Source: Cubamyces lactineus
Lineage: Eukaryota; Basidiomycota; Agaricomycetes; Polyporales; Polyporaceae
Reading direction: 5' to 3'
Length of the DNA: 64,000 nt
NCBI GenBank assembly: GCA_022376465.1
Contig: JACDTU010000010.1
Coordinates: 868,001-932,000, forward strand
Below the pieces are notes generated by a model that saw only the letters and a list, made by a program, of their open reading frames with translations, searched no databases and was not told where the DNA came from. Position 1 is the stretch's first letter. The number at the start of each line of letters is the position of its first letter. Shown here one piece after another: positions 10,017-22,419 of this stretch. The translations under genes were made by a program, and so were the position numbers.

Positions 10017-11565
10017 ATGCCCGGCCCCAATGAACTGAACGAATCGGACCCGGCGGGGCTGCCGTCGTACAGCGACGTCCAGGCGGCGTACCGCGCGCGG
10101 AGCGAGCTCAGGCAGAACTTCATGACGCTCACGAACGACCAGCTCGACATCCAGGAGCTCTTCCGGTCCGTCGCCGCCCAGCTGGAGAGCACGCCCGAGA
10201 TCGGGGCGGAGCACCCGCTGTGCACTGAATGGAATGACTTGCGACAGGTGCGCAGTGGAAAATTGGGCCGCAGGCTGCAGCCCGCATGTTGTGGCTGGCT
10301 GGGGTATGTGTGTGTGCAGGTGGACTGATGTAGCGGGTGGACGCCACCCGGTGATTTCGCAGCGGCATAGGAAAGTCTATCGGGACTCGCAGCAGAACGC
10401 GGGGATGTGCGCGCATTTCTTGAAGAGTAGGTGGACCCTCCTTATGTTGTGGACCTGTGGACGTGACGGATGGTGGCTGAATGATGCGCATTATACCGCT
10501 CGTGCAGACTTTGCGGAAATACTGGTGCCGCTGTCCCAGTCGCCCGAGATCTCGATGGCCCAGAAGAGGCAGATGATTGGCAAGTTCCTCGAGGTGGGTA
10601 GTGACGACCGCACAGAGCATGTCGCCTATCGTCTCCCAGGGCTGATGTCGATGACGCCTTGTGCGTCGTGCGTGGCCAGACTATCCCGGTACATTTGAAC
10701 GCTGCGAGAGAGAACGCGGAGAAATTTGGCGAGCTGGCGAAGGAGGTCGAGGTGTTCCCGCGCAAGGTCGCGAGCGCGCTGAGGCTTAAGGCAGAGCCGC
10801 AAGGGTTCTTTGAGAGCGTATGGACTGGCCTCGAAGAGTTCGTCTGTGCATTGTTGTATTGACTTGCTTTTGGTTGACTTCGCTGATCCCACACTAGGTT
10901 ATGCATGTCTATCTGGAATGTCCGTCTGACTGCGCCTCTATGCTCCCTTTGTTCTTCGATTGACGCTCGTTTTCTATGCAGACCCTCAATCGACTTTTGG
11001 TCAAGATCGTGAACATGTTCAAGCTCATGCTCTCTCGCCTGGAGAAAATGCGCTTCTCGTGCTGCACGTTTCTCTCCCGATGCAATCTAGTAGAGTATGA
11101 ACTGATGCTGTTCCGACAGTCGGCATATCCCTTGACATTCATTTTACAAGATGTACGTCCTCTCGCCCTCGTGAGTAACACACAAGTTGACCGAGAATTC
11201 ACACCAGACCACTCGCTTGAATCGGAGCTCAACTCGCATGAGATGTCTCCTAGGCAGGTTGTCGGCTCGGTCGAAGAGGACGCGAAGGCCATCGCAGAGA
11301 AGCTCACCGCCTTCGAGAGCGCATGGCACGTTGTCCGCCTCGCCTGTTCGCGACTTCTGTCCGACCTTGCACTCGCAAGGAGCTTCGTCTCGGTTCGTGT
11401 GTGCCCTCTTTCCAGGGCCGTACAGGGTGCTAACACCCCGAGCAGTGCGATTTCCCCATACCCGAGGCATGTGACAGCAACCTACGCGCGGCCGCGCTGG
11501 TCCATACGCCACTTGTCGAGTGTCTGAACGCCTATTCTGTCGGCAAGTCGCCCGACTTCATGTAG
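10017..11565 (+). CDS. Multi-exon protein of unknown function, helical
   Basis: The gene starts with ATG at 10017 (MPGPNELNESDPAGLPSYSD). Well-supported exons are 10017-10247, 10363-10426, 10508-10593 and one starting at 10680. The last two are one ending at 11392 and a terminal exon at 11446-11565, ending KSPDFM. Segments such as AARENAEKFGELAKEVEVF and LNRLLVKIVNMFKLMLSRLE are amphipathic, suggesting a largely helical, possibly coiled-coil protein. I know no function for it. The junction between the exon at 10680 and the one at about 10981 is not resolved: the frame from 10680 stops at 10861 if no donor is used, so two shorter genes are an alternative. Confidence 0.55.
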
Positions 11566-11810
11566 GGCGAGGACGATACGGACGGAACGGAACGATTTTG
11601 TACGACGGCTCTGGATGCGGCTTGCATTGTACCCTCACGATCCAGATGATGACCCTCATGTATGCGCTTGTATTACATAGCTTTTCTTGCAATGTGTACA
11701 ACCGGTTTGTAGCACCCTCTCATTCACATATACACACCAATATCACGCTTACATTATGACGCTGGGGAGGTTAGCTGCAGCAGTGCGAAGGTTTATAGCT
11801 AAACGGTCGA

Positions 11811-13753
11811 CTACTTCCTGATCTTCTTGCCCTTTCCACCCTTGTCCTCCTCGCGCCCACGCTTCTTACTTAGGCCAGCACTCGCTGCTAGCTTAGCACG
11901 AGTACCCTTCAGAGTACCGTGCAATATCCGCTTCTCGCCAAGCCGGACAACGACGGCGTGTCTCTTGTTCAACGAGAGCTGCTCGACCGCATCTGGAGCA
12001 AGTAGTTTCTCGTTCTCCTATGGAGATACAATCAACTCCCTACTCGCCTCACTACGCTTCGCAGAACGCACCTCCATTGTGGTGGGATAATCTTTCAATC
12101 GATTTTGCAGAACATCGACGGCTATGGCTAGCACATCCTTGTCCAATTTGGGCTTCGGAAGTTTACTCTTCTTCGCCGTTTTCTCCCATTCGTCCTTGGG
12201 GAGGATCAACAAACGGGCAAACGAGATTAATTCTTCTGGCAACTCGCAGTCCGTGCGCAGGACGAACACGCTGTCGCAATGTCAGCAGCCCAATCATGGA
12301 ATAATAAAACGATATACATACTCGTCGTCAGCTTCTTCGAGCCACCAGTCAACGCGTTCTTGCAGGTCGTACTTGACCTTTGATGCCGCAACCGAGACGA
12401 CAAGGTCCGCACGGACTTCTACAACGTCGCCAGGGTTGCCCACGCCTGACAATGGAGGGCGCAACGGGACGAGGTCAACATGCCCGTATCTCCTGAGCAG
12501 ATCCGAATTTGGTGGGTCGCCATAGGTGTTCCACTAGATGGCCTATAATCAGCCCATACGCAGGACGGTGCGAGCGGTAGTTTGCTCACGATCTGCTCCC
12601 CAGCCTTGATTGGTTTTGTGGATACCATTCTAAGCACACGCTCTTCGTAGAAGAGTTTTGCCTAGGAGAGATGAGATCAGTAAACCACCGCCGCGCTTGT
12701 GTGGGTGTGACAGACATACATTCTCAGACTCAAAACGAGCGTTCAGCATATCCGCCATAGGCACCATGGCAACATCCGCTGGATCTTCACGATCTTCATC
12801 CTCATCATCTTCTTCCTCTTCCACTTGAACCTCTTCCACCCCGTCCCCAGCCTCTTCAGGCTCGGGCGCCCCAGCGTCCCCTACAGGTGCTTCTTCTTGA
12901 GGATCAATATCCATGGCGCTGCTGTTGCCTGGCTCATCTTCGTCTTCCTGCTCCTCCGAGTGTTCGCCCTTCCACTGCTCGACGTGGAAACTACGCGAGA
13001 GGATGCGACTGCCCATGATGTGATACCGCTCCAGAGAAAAGTGGGTATCTATCTTGTCTTCGGGGAACAGATCCGGACGGCTCTGCAAGACACTTGTAAG
13101 CTTGGATAGAGCGAAGGCAGATGCACAATGTCCTCACTTTGATTGCCGGCATGACTTTGTCGTGGTAGTCACGTTCAGCTTCATCCCGACCTATCTTGTC
13201 TGTGGGCCAGGGTTAGAAGATGCGATACAATATACCATGAAATAGGACAGACCTACCACGGCGGTGCCTTGCAGTTCCTGGATGTCTTCTTCCCCCCAAA
13301 ACATGGGCGTATCAAACTTGTTGGGCAGAACATCTTGGGAGGCATCTGTAAGCCATCCATTCGTGTATGGCTATGAACTCACCGAGGTACCCAGACCATT
13401 TCGATTCAGGTCCCCTCGACTCCTCCCACATCATGCACAGGATTAGTCCCGCCCAACCTTCGTGCAACCCGTGTTCCTTCCATGACTTGCCCATCAGATT
13501 CGGGAGCGAGGATGTTCTCATAGAAAGCGTCAAGTCGCGGGGGATAGTGAACAAGGTGTAATCCTCCTATATCAGTAGATAAATAAGGAGTACTAGACAA
13601 GGTCTGAATCAAGCGACGTACGGGGATATCCTGCAGAGCTACAGCTCCGCGTCCGTGACCGGGAAAGTCCACAATGCCGACCTTCTCGGTGTCAAGCGTT
13701 CCATGTTGGGACAGGAACCAGGAAACAAAGTTGGCCGCAACTTGCTCTGGCAT
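11811..13753 (-). CDS. SET-domain protein lysine methyltransferase, SETD6/Rkm4-like
   Basis: Nine predicted exons (13753-13622, 13566-13383, 13345-13257, 13199-13138, 13082-12720, 12661-12590, 12533-12322, 12270-12072, 12017-11811) give about 506 residues. The split SET domain is clear: GHGRGAVALQDIP, LFTIPRDLTLSMRTSSLP, DTPMFWGEEDIQELQGTAV, MVPMADMLNAR and EQIWNTYGDPPNSDLLRRYG. A Rubisco-LSMT-type C-terminal domain follows (SLNKRHAVVVRLGEKRIL), then a basic tail (KKGKKIRK-like) suggesting nuclear localisation. This family methylates lysines of ribosomal or chromatin proteins. A highly acidic insert of about 65 residues interrupts the SET region. The exon 3/exon 4 junction is off by one base (see findings). 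Spliced exon 8/9 bypasses an in-frame TAG. Confidence 0.9.
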
Positions 13754-14123
13754 ATTGATATCGGATAGTCAGGGTCGCGTCCGCGCACCTCAGATCTTCA
13801 AGTGTGGTTGAGGAGTAGCGCTGCAGCGATTGTGGGGAACCTCTGCAGCCACATCCCGAGGCTCCGAGCGCTCCAGCCTTCTGGCACATTTTCGCACAGC
13901 CACCACGCGCAAAAGTCGTGAGAATCTCTCACTCCGCCGGAAATAGCAGGTTCTGTGCTTTGTCTCCTACCACATAGCTGCTCCGTGCCCGCTACATCCA
14001 CCAGCCAATTTGTGCGTAAAGCTACACAAATTACACCTGACAAAGTACACACACAAGACAATACTAGGTGCATACACCCCTTATTTTTCAACACTTTGGA
14101 CCGACCTCAGCGTCCCTCGCTAG
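13754..14123 (+). promoter_or_regulatory. Divergent promoter region
   Basis: These 370 bp separate the divergently transcribed SETD6-like gene (minus) and HIT zinc-finger gene (plus), so both promoters must lie here. No defined element was recognised. Confidence 0.5.
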
Positions 14124-15009
14124 ATGGCGCCCAAACGCGCTCCTTGTCAAGTCTGTGCGTCCGTCGAGTCGAAGTATACGTGCGCAAAATGCTCCATAGT
14201 CTAGTACGCAGCGGGTGGAACATATACGTTACATAACACGCTCACCTCCCTCTCTAGTTGCTCTGTCCCCTGCTATAAGAGGCATCAAGGTCCGTGCGGC
14301 CTTTGTACAAGGTTTTCTGGTCGGTTTATGCTTATGAAGTTTGCAGAATCTTGTTCCGCGGGCCAACATCCAGTTGCATCCTCGTCCAAACCTTCCGCTC
14401 AGCCGGGTGAAGGGAAGCCGGAGCTGGCAGAGAACAGCACTGCTGGTATGTATATGCCGTCACACCCGGATACCTGTACGGCACAGATCCTGACGAGAAA
14501 GCAATCCAATAGCACCAGAAGGGTCTCCGAACGTTGATCCGAAGGCGGGTCGCGAACTCCAGGCAGACCCGCCATTGAGGTCCCTAGCATCATTGAAATG
14601 GCCGTACGTCCCAGAGGAGTCTGCCTTCCCAGATCCTCTCAAACGAGACGACCCAAAACCTCTACAACTCCACCAATACGAAGCAATAGGTATGTCGCAG
14701 ACATCAATTGTATCTGATTGTACTGGTATAGCGCTGAATCCACTCCTAGCGACATCTCCTGCTATTCGTAGGGTGTTAGCAGCCAATCCTAGACTGCGGG
14801 ACATATTGAAGTCTATAGATAGCCTCATGGGCGAAGAGCGCGAGCTAGCTTTGCACGAGGCATTGGGCGTTGGCGACTCAAGAGGAAAGATCCTCATTGG
14901 GCAGGAGAGCGAGGAGGATCAGAGAGCACTCCGGGATCTCGCAGAAGCTATCGAGGGGGCCGTTCGCGGTGGCAAACAGGGCGTATTGGGGCTTGACTGG
15001 GGAGATTGA
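14124..15009 (+). CDS. HIT-type zinc-finger protein, ZNHIT3/Hit1-like
   Basis: Exons 14124-14203, 14258-14289, 14347-14445, 14519-14689 and 14732-15009 splice in phase to 219 residues. The N-terminus is a zf-HIT domain: CQVCASVESKYTCAKC followed by IVYCSVPCYKRHQ, giving the paired Cys/His zinc ligands. The C-terminus (LATSPAIRRVLAANPRLRDI and LDWGD at the end) resembles the helical domain of ZNHIT3/Hit1. In yeast Hit1 works with Rsa1 in box C/D snoRNP assembly, so a role in snoRNP biogenesis is the best inference. The middle is a Pro/Ser/Glu-rich linker. The gene is divergent from the SETD6-like gene and convergent with ctr9, with only 126 bp between the stops. Confidence 0.85.
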
Positions 15010-15135
15010 GCCTGCGCACTCGGCATCTCCAATCCTAAATGTGTCCACTAAGGAGAATATGCATTACAGATGTACTAGGATTGATACAGAGAGCACATAG
15101 AATACCAACGTATGTACAGAAGATGAAGTAGCGAA

Positions 15136-18100
15136 TTAGGACATCTCCTCGTCAGAGTCCGATATAACCTCCTTGCTTTTGCTATGATCGATTTGCGTCA
15201 GCATCGTCATCGAAACTAAGGTTCTCGTCGACTTACTATTGCTTCTTCCGAGGGACAGCAGCAACCTCTTCCTCATCATCATCATCTCGGACCGCCCGCT
15301 TCTTCGTGCGCTATACCCACCCCAGATCAGCATCGGCAAGGAGGCGAGCCCGCAACCGCTACTCACCTTCCGCGGCTTCTGGTCCTCATCGTCACCGCTG
15401 AAGAGCGCAGCGTCCTCTCCATCTGCGCCCTCCCCACCCTCTTCCGCAGACTTCTTGAGCTTGCCACGCCTCTTCTTCTGTTTGGGTTCTCCGACAACCC
15501 CCTCGTCGCCGCTAACGTTCTCCAATCGCTTGCTACGCTTCGCCTTCTTCGCCTGCTTCTCGCGTTCCTCATCGCTCTCCTGCTGCTTGACTTCGCGTGT
15601 CCACTCGAGCGCCTTCTCGCGCGCGATCCTGCGTTCCTCCGCCAGCAATTCCGCCTGCTTGCGGAGCTCCTCCTGACGGGCACGCTGCAGACGTACGTGA
15701 GCACAGCTCCATGGTGTGGGAGGACACAGTGCCAAGAAACGTACCTCTGCTGCCTCCTGACGCTCCTTCTCTTCCTGCCGTCTTTGCCGGGCGGCTTCGA
15801 TCTTGGCCTGAGCCTCGGCTTCCCACTGTCGCTGTGCCACAAGCTGCTCTTCACATCGCCGCAGCATGTTCTCGCCATACTTGCGGCGCTGGTCTGCGAT
15901 GTCACGGCTATATGGTACCTGGGGTGACTTGTCGGCGGCAAGAGACGCGAATAGCCTGCGAAGTCATATAACCCACGTGAGCTGTTTAGCCTGAGAAGAA
16001 TACTGATTGAACTGACTTCTGTCCGTGGGTCGCTTGCTCGATCGCCCTCTGGAGATCTTTAAGAGATCGCTTCTGAGGGGGTACGGTCACGAGCAGTTCT
16101 GCGGCCTTCTGCTGGATCATAGCAATGTTATACAATACGGCTTTGTCCCACGGGCACAGATGGAGGGCCTGCGCGATGCCGGATGAGACCACTTTCTGCG
16201 TGAAAGAACCCATGACGACTCACCTTCTGCGCATACTGCAGGGCAGTGTTCATGGCTTTAAACGACTGATCCTTCGTTGCCTTGGCGTACCACGCCCTGC
16301 AAAGACAGAGCAGCACAGACACGTTCTGGTTGTGATAGAAGCGCTTAGACGCAGTCTCGTACTGTGTCAACAAGTCAGTACGCGCACGCTTAATCTCCCG
16401 GTCCAGTAACAGCCCACAGCCACTCACGCTCTCGATTGCCCGGTCGTACTCGTCGCGCGCATAGTAGCAATGCCCCATATTTGCGTACACGCTTCCATCG
16501 TTGATCGACTCCCTGACTTTCGCGAAGATGTCGAGAGCCTCGCGAGAGTTGGCCATCCGCTTCTGCGCCTCATCTGGAGCTATAGGACCGAGTGCACCTC
16601 CCAGATTTCCGAGGGCATCCTCTGCGACGACGATGGCCAGACCTTGAGCAGCCACGGCGCAAAGAGGGTCGAGGTGCAGTGCCTTCTCATAGAACTCCGC
16701 TGATCGCTGGAAGCTGCGCTTCCGCTCTTCAATGCCTTTCGGGGATGTGTCGCGGTTCTCACGCGCTTGATGGTATTGGAGCCACCCAGCGGCGCATAAT
16801 GAGTAGATGTCGTGCTTGTCGTGATCACGGAGGGTGAGGAACACAAAGTCCTTGGCGGGCTTGGAGAGGTTGGACTGAATCAGGAAATGGGTGTAGAAGG
16901 CGCGGAGGTTGAGGTTACTGCTCTGTGATGACAAAGCTTGCTTAAGCAGTTCATGGGCATCGTTGGGGCGGTTGAGTTCGGCAAGCATCTGGGCTTGTCT
17001 GATTTTGGCTATAGTGGATAACGTTAGTGACACCCGAAGGTATAACAGCAAGAAAAGGTTTGCTCACCATCGACGTATTCGGGATGCCTCGCCAGCAATT
17101 TGTCGTATGCTTCCCGAGCTTTCGCCTCCTCGCCTTGGTCCTCATACACGCGTGCGAGGTTGTACAGTATAGATGTTGACATTGCTTCCGCGGATGACGA
17201 ATCGAGGCTCGCAGCATGTGTCAGTGCGGTCTCATACAGACCCCGCGCCTCGTCAAGGTGACCTTCCATGTGTCGCAATGCGCCGAGATTGTTAACCAAT
17301 CTGGGCTCGGTCTTGCCGGACATCTCGTTATTCTTCAATGCCTGCTTGTACGCACGCTCCATCTTGTCGAGACTCTCATCTTGGTGGAGTCTAGCAATTT
17401 CGATGAACATTTCAGAGTCTTCACCGAGCTTGCGAGCGGAAGAGGTAAGCGCCTGGGAGGCTCCGTTTGCCTGGGAGGGGTTGTCACCGGGGACACCGAT
17501 GGCTTTGCACACCCTATCGAAGAGCTCGCGGGCACGTTTCTTATCCTCGACCTTGTCAGCACTGGATATGCCTGGTCGTGGATACGCTCGCAGAGAGGCA
17601 AGCATCGCCATGAGCTCTAAGGACTTCGGGTGATTTGGTGTCTGGAGGAACGTGTCGAGCGTATGTATGGCGGCAGCGGTTTCGTCTATGGCATCATATT
17701 AGCTATGCATTTAGCATTACGGGGAAATGCATACCGTTCTTGATCTGCAGCTGAGCCATACCAATCGTCGCCAGGACGTTGTCTTTCCGGGCTTCCTTTG
17801 CTTTCTGGAAGTGGCCCATAGCGTCGCGGGTAGATCCCTCCTTATGACACACACGACCAGCACGGATGTAGCCGTCACATAGGATACCTTTGACATCGGC
17901 AAATTGAATGGTGCGCTCCGCAAGTTTGAGAGCCTATTGGAAGTTAGATACTGCCACAGAATCATACTAACGCAACGGCCCACCCGCTTAGTTTGTCCCT
18001 TTTGAAGGAACAATTCACACAGAGCGTTCGCGGCAGCAGAATTCTTCTGGTTCGCGTTGAATGATCGCTCAATGAGACGGGTCCCTCTAAGGAACTCTTC

Positions 18101-19206
18101 CTTGCGCTCTTCTTCCGATTGGTTCTCGTTCTTGCTGGCGTTAAGCGCCTCCAAGCCAAGCAAGAGCTGAGCGGACCATTCTCCGGGATTCTGAGCAAAT
18201 ACTTCCTCAGTACCATCACGAAGCATGCGCTCTGAGTTACGTACCACCTCAAGACTGCGTTGCCATGCAGCCTTGGCTTTAGCCTTGTGGTCCATCGCCC
18301 ACAGACACAAGCCAATTCCTATCCGTGGATCAGGCCGGCAATTAGGGTTGAGTTGCAAGACCTTCTGAAACAGCTTGAGGGCTTGTGGGAATTGTCGCCG
18401 TGCATATGCAATCTTGGCCTGAGAGCGCAAATTGATCGGTATATGATGAGAGGACACGGTGGAACACAAACCTTGCCGAGCAGTGCGACCACATTTGTTG
18501 GCTTCTCCGCCAGCACCGAATCAAACGTTCTGGCAGCATCATCCCATTGCCCACTGCTCATATTGAGGATGCCTATGCGCCCGATCAGAGTTTACTGCAC
18601 TCGGGGCTTAGCCAGAGCTTACCTCTAGTGAGGACAGCAAGCATGGTCCCGCTCTCGCCGTTTTCCGCTGCAATGCGTTCACCCTCGTTGAATATCCGCG
18701 CAGCCTCCCGATTGTACTCTTCTCGTAGCTTCTCGTGAAGTATATCTTGGCCTAATACCGCAAGTGTCAGAGAACGTAGAGCCCCCCTTAGGAGAAACAC
18801 GCACGGGCATTGGGCAGCTTTAGCTTCGGTGCCTTTGAAGCACGAGCGATCTGCAGGCTTGCCAAGAAGGAACACACCGGCGGTAGAGATGCAGTAGCAC
18901 CATTTGCTCTTAGTGCTATAGCCAACATGAGATTGCATGGGGCCTCTACTGAAGTGACCACATACTCTCTTCGGCAGTCTGAGCTATCTTCTCAGCCGCA
19001 TCCAAATGTCCCCTGCGCCAGTACTCCGCTGCAAGCCTTGTCCATATCCAAACTTTGCACTGGCCGTCCTTCAGCACTTCGAGTAGATCTTCTGGATTAG
19101 GGTCGAGGTTGTCGAGTTCAATAGTGATGACTTCCTGTCCGCCAAGCTCAATGTCAATTGACCGGCCAGGTGGCGGTGGGGAAGGCGAGTGGTCAGTGCC
19201 GTTCAT
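15136..19206 (-). CDS. CTR9: Ctr9, TPR subunit of the Paf1 transcription elongation complex
   Basis: A multi-exon gene (first exons 19206-18966, 18915-18805, 18751-18623). The N-terminus IDIELGGQEVITIELDNL and WIWTRLAAEYWRRGHLDAA is characteristic of Ctr9. It is followed by a long array of tetratricopeptide repeats (for example LPNARQDILHEKL, AKIAYARRQFPQALKLFQKV, ILYNLARVYEDQGEEAKARE, YANMGHCYYARDEYDRAIE). The last third is a Glu/Arg/Lys coiled coil (IEAARQRRQEEKERQEA), then acidic and basic low-complexity sequence ending SDSDEEMS. Ctr9 scaffolds the Paf1 complex on RNA polymerase II and supports H2B ubiquitination and H3K4/K36 methylation. Start and stop are well defined; a few small internal exon borders are not fixed. 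It is divergent from ada2, another chromatin gene. Confidence 0.95.
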
Positions 19207-19830
19207 GTCGGTCCGCCCAGAGCCGTCCTGAGAGACTGCAAGCTAGAATTACAGACAACACAAAGAGCCACAGCACAGTCCAACAGATTGAGTGGCTGAG
19301 TCCCAGATAGCTGAGACGACGGACGGGTTGTGGCTGCGAGCGGCCCCAGCCAAGACGTACAAGGACGTACACCGGTGTAAATAGACGCCCATGACAGGAA
19401 CGCTGAGGACGCGTTGTTTGGCTGTGTTTGAACCACAGTCGGCGTCAGACATCGTGGTCTGCGTCGCCGCCGCCGTCGACAACGACGACAAGGCTGTTTC
19501 TTGACCACACGCCCTTCCAGCACACCGCCGGACTCGCAGAAGACCGCTGTCGAACACTATTACTTGCTTAACATACATCTGAAGGGCGTCCTCACGTCGA
19601 GATCTCCAACATACTCGTGGCGAGCCACTCGACCATACCAACTTGAACAGACGTTTGTGCGAGGCATTCTTGGAGTCCTACGACGAGTCCTGGACAGCAT
19701 ACGATAAGTTTGACCCTCCGGGGACGTTCCCAAACAAGTCATCCAGGGAATCTCGCGATCAGCCACCGCACGAAAGACGGGCCGTGGACGCTCAGTTTCT
19801 TGACGCAATTGCTGGGATTTTTCGTGGAAG
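19207..19830 (+). promoter_or_regulatory. Divergent promoter region ctr9/ada2
   Basis: These 624 bp lie between the start codons of ctr9 (minus) and ada2 (plus). A plus-strand frame near 19643-19830 has coding-like composition but no ATG start and ends at the ada2 ATG. It may be leader sequence or an unrecognised upstream exon. Confidence 0.45.
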
Positions 19831-22245
19831 ATGACGGTCACCCATCGGAAGAGGGCGTACCAGCCAGAGGAGATCCAAAGTGCGTACCGGACGTTTCTTT
19901 CCATCTTGCGCCCGTTTCCTCCCTTACCTCTTCGGGGTTCTCACGCTTCTTGCTTTTGATTACGTAATAGCTGTGAGCGAGCCTGGCTTGCAGATCGAAT
20001 GCGACGGCTGCGCCTGCGACCTCACGCATTCCATACGCATAAAATGTGCGGACCCTGCGTGCGAGGTGGGGGACGGCGTCGACATCTGTCCAGCGTGCTT
20101 TTGCAGTGGGAAAGAGTTTGGCAACCATAAACGAGGTCATGCGTACCGAGTCGTGGTAAGTGGCAGTGATGGTTAGCCACACTGAGCGGACAATGAATCT
20201 TTGGCCTACCCACAGGAGTTGCATTCGTACCCAATATTCGTTGAGGACTGGGGTGCTGATGAGTGAGTGCTACCCTTTCGTGAAGCGATAGGCCAGCTTA
20301 GATGTTATTGTCCAGGGAACTGTTACTCCTCGAAGGGATCACTCTACAGGGTCTCGGCAATTGGCAAGCCATATCGGAGCATGTCGGCACTCGCACCAAG
20401 GAGGAGGTTGAGAAACACTATTATCAAGTCTATATTGACTCACCCAATTGGCCACTTCCTGTACGTACGCGCCTTGCCTCTTACCACATCATGCCCAATA
20501 CTGAACTCCTCCCCTTCCTCACGCCACAGCGCATGGATGTCGACTTCGACATCGATCCCGCCGAATTCCAGGAACGAAAGCGGCGGAGAATATCATCCAT
20601 GACCACTACCGCCGTCCCCCCTCCCAAAGCCGCACCTGTCTCTGCCCCGGGCGTTCACGAAGTAGCCACTTTCCTCCCTGGTCGACTCGAATTCGAGCAC
20701 GAGCTGGACAATGAAGCGGAAGACATCGTCAAGGACCTTGAATTTGGCGTGTGTCTTGAATGGGGTGGAGATGAGATCCCAGAAGACGAGAATGACCCGG
20801 ACGTGAAGGCGAGAGCGCGATTAGAGGAGGAGCTGAAGGCGAAGGAATCCTCGCCCGGAAAGCGTCCTCCGAATGGCCTGCTCAACGGCGTCGTAAACGG
20901 CTATCACTCAAACGGCGACACCCCAAGGCGAGATACGAGTTCCAAAGCGGACGAGGGAAGCGACGCCAACGGCGAGGACGCCGACGAGCAGACGCAACCT
21001 CCGCCATTTGAGACGCCGGCATCCCTGGAGTTTAAACTGGCACTGCTCGAGTCGTACTACCAGCGCGTGGACAAGCGACACGAGGCGAAGAGCATCATGT
21101 TTGACCGCGGCCTGCTGAACTACAAGCAGGTACGTGTCCCACACCGGCCCCGCCCGGCGCTTCGCAGTTTCTGATGAGTCATGCAGATGCAAGCAGCAGA
21201 CAAGAAGCGTCCAAAGGAGGAGAAAGACATCTTGCACAGGTTGCGACCCTTCGCGCGATTGCAGACTGCGGAGGACTTTGAGCAGTTCCAAGCGGACATC
21301 CTCTGTGCGTCTCTTCAATCTTGTGCCATCCCGCCTTGCAAACACCTGACTCTGAATTTAGACGAGCACATGCTGCGAAAACGTATACAAGAGCTCCAGC
21401 ACTATCGCCGCATGGGGCTTCGGACGCCCGCCGATATCGAGAAGTACGAGGCCGACGTGGTCAAACGGGTATGTTCCACGTTGCTGTCATGGTATATAGC
21501 CAACGAGTTCTCACCAACTACGCTCGATCAGGCTAACGTCAAGGCCAACCTCTCGCGCGACTACTACGTGGATCGACGGCTTGCAAGCGCCCGCGCATCC
21601 ACCGGGCCCGATGCTCGCCGAGGTAGTCTGGATGGGGACGAGCGCGAAGCCACGCCTAAACCTGGAGGCTCGTCCGCAAGCGGCACCGGACCTCCCGCGC
21701 GGAAAATGCGTACGTCCTCATAGTCTTCTCTTCCTCCCTTTCCCTATGTTGATCTGCCGTTGTTCCGCCTTCCAGCTGCCCCGCTCAACCTCGCAAATAG
21801 CCCTGCGCTGCACCTCCTCACGCCCGAGGAGCAGACGCTCTGCTCGCAGCTCCGCATCCTCCCGAAGCCGTATCTCGTCATCAAGGAGACGCTCGTGCGC
21901 GAGTACGCGCGTCGTGGCGGGAAGCTCCGGAGGCGCGAGGCGCGCGATCTCGTCAAGCTTGATGTGAACAAGACAAGTCGCGTTTGGGACTTCCTTGTCC
22001 AGGCCGGCTTCCTCCGCGTCGGGAACACAGACGTGTCAAATGCGAACGCGCAGGCTGGAGGCAGTGGAGGCGATGGACATCGGCCGTCGGCGACTCCCAC
22101 ACTCAGTGCGTCTCCAAGCAAGGAGTCTACGAATCGCATCTCGCCTCGACCACCGCCTTTCACGACTGTGCCTCTGGTCTCATCCAGTTCGGCGTCAAAT
22201 ATCCAGCATTCTCAGCCGAGCTCTTCCTGGCCGCCGCCAAGCTGA
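19831..22245 (+). CDS. ADA2: Ada2, SAGA histone acetyltransferase adaptor
   Basis: Exons begin 19831-19879, 19971-20155, 20216-20262, 20316-20460, 20530-21129 and 21187 onward. The domain order is that of Ada2. First is a ZZ zinc finger (IECDGCACDLTHSIRIKCAD, then DICPACFCSGKEFGNHKRGH). Then a SANT domain (EDWGADEELLLLEGITLQGL, TRTKEEVEKHYYQVYID). A central Ada-box region follows (LLESYYQRVDKRHEAKSIMF, LHRLRPFARLQTAEDFEQF). Last is a C-terminal SWIRM domain (LTPEEQTLCSQLRILPKPYL, KLDVNKTSRVWDFLVQAGFL). Ada2 couples Gcn5 to SAGA/ADA and stimulates acetylation of nucleosomal H3. A Ser/Pro tail of about 70 residues after SWIRM is an extension beyond the usual end. Confidence 0.95.
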
Positions 22246-22419
22246 GTCTCCGACGTCACCCCTGACACCCGCCCCTCTGTCTACTCTACGCCGTCGTTCC
22301 GTATTGCTATCGTGTTATCCATTATACTCGTGTAGATTATCGCATTTGTACACTACCACCGAGCATCTATCTTGCATACACGCGCGATTTGCGAGTGCTG
22401 CCACTTCCACATCTGTTGC

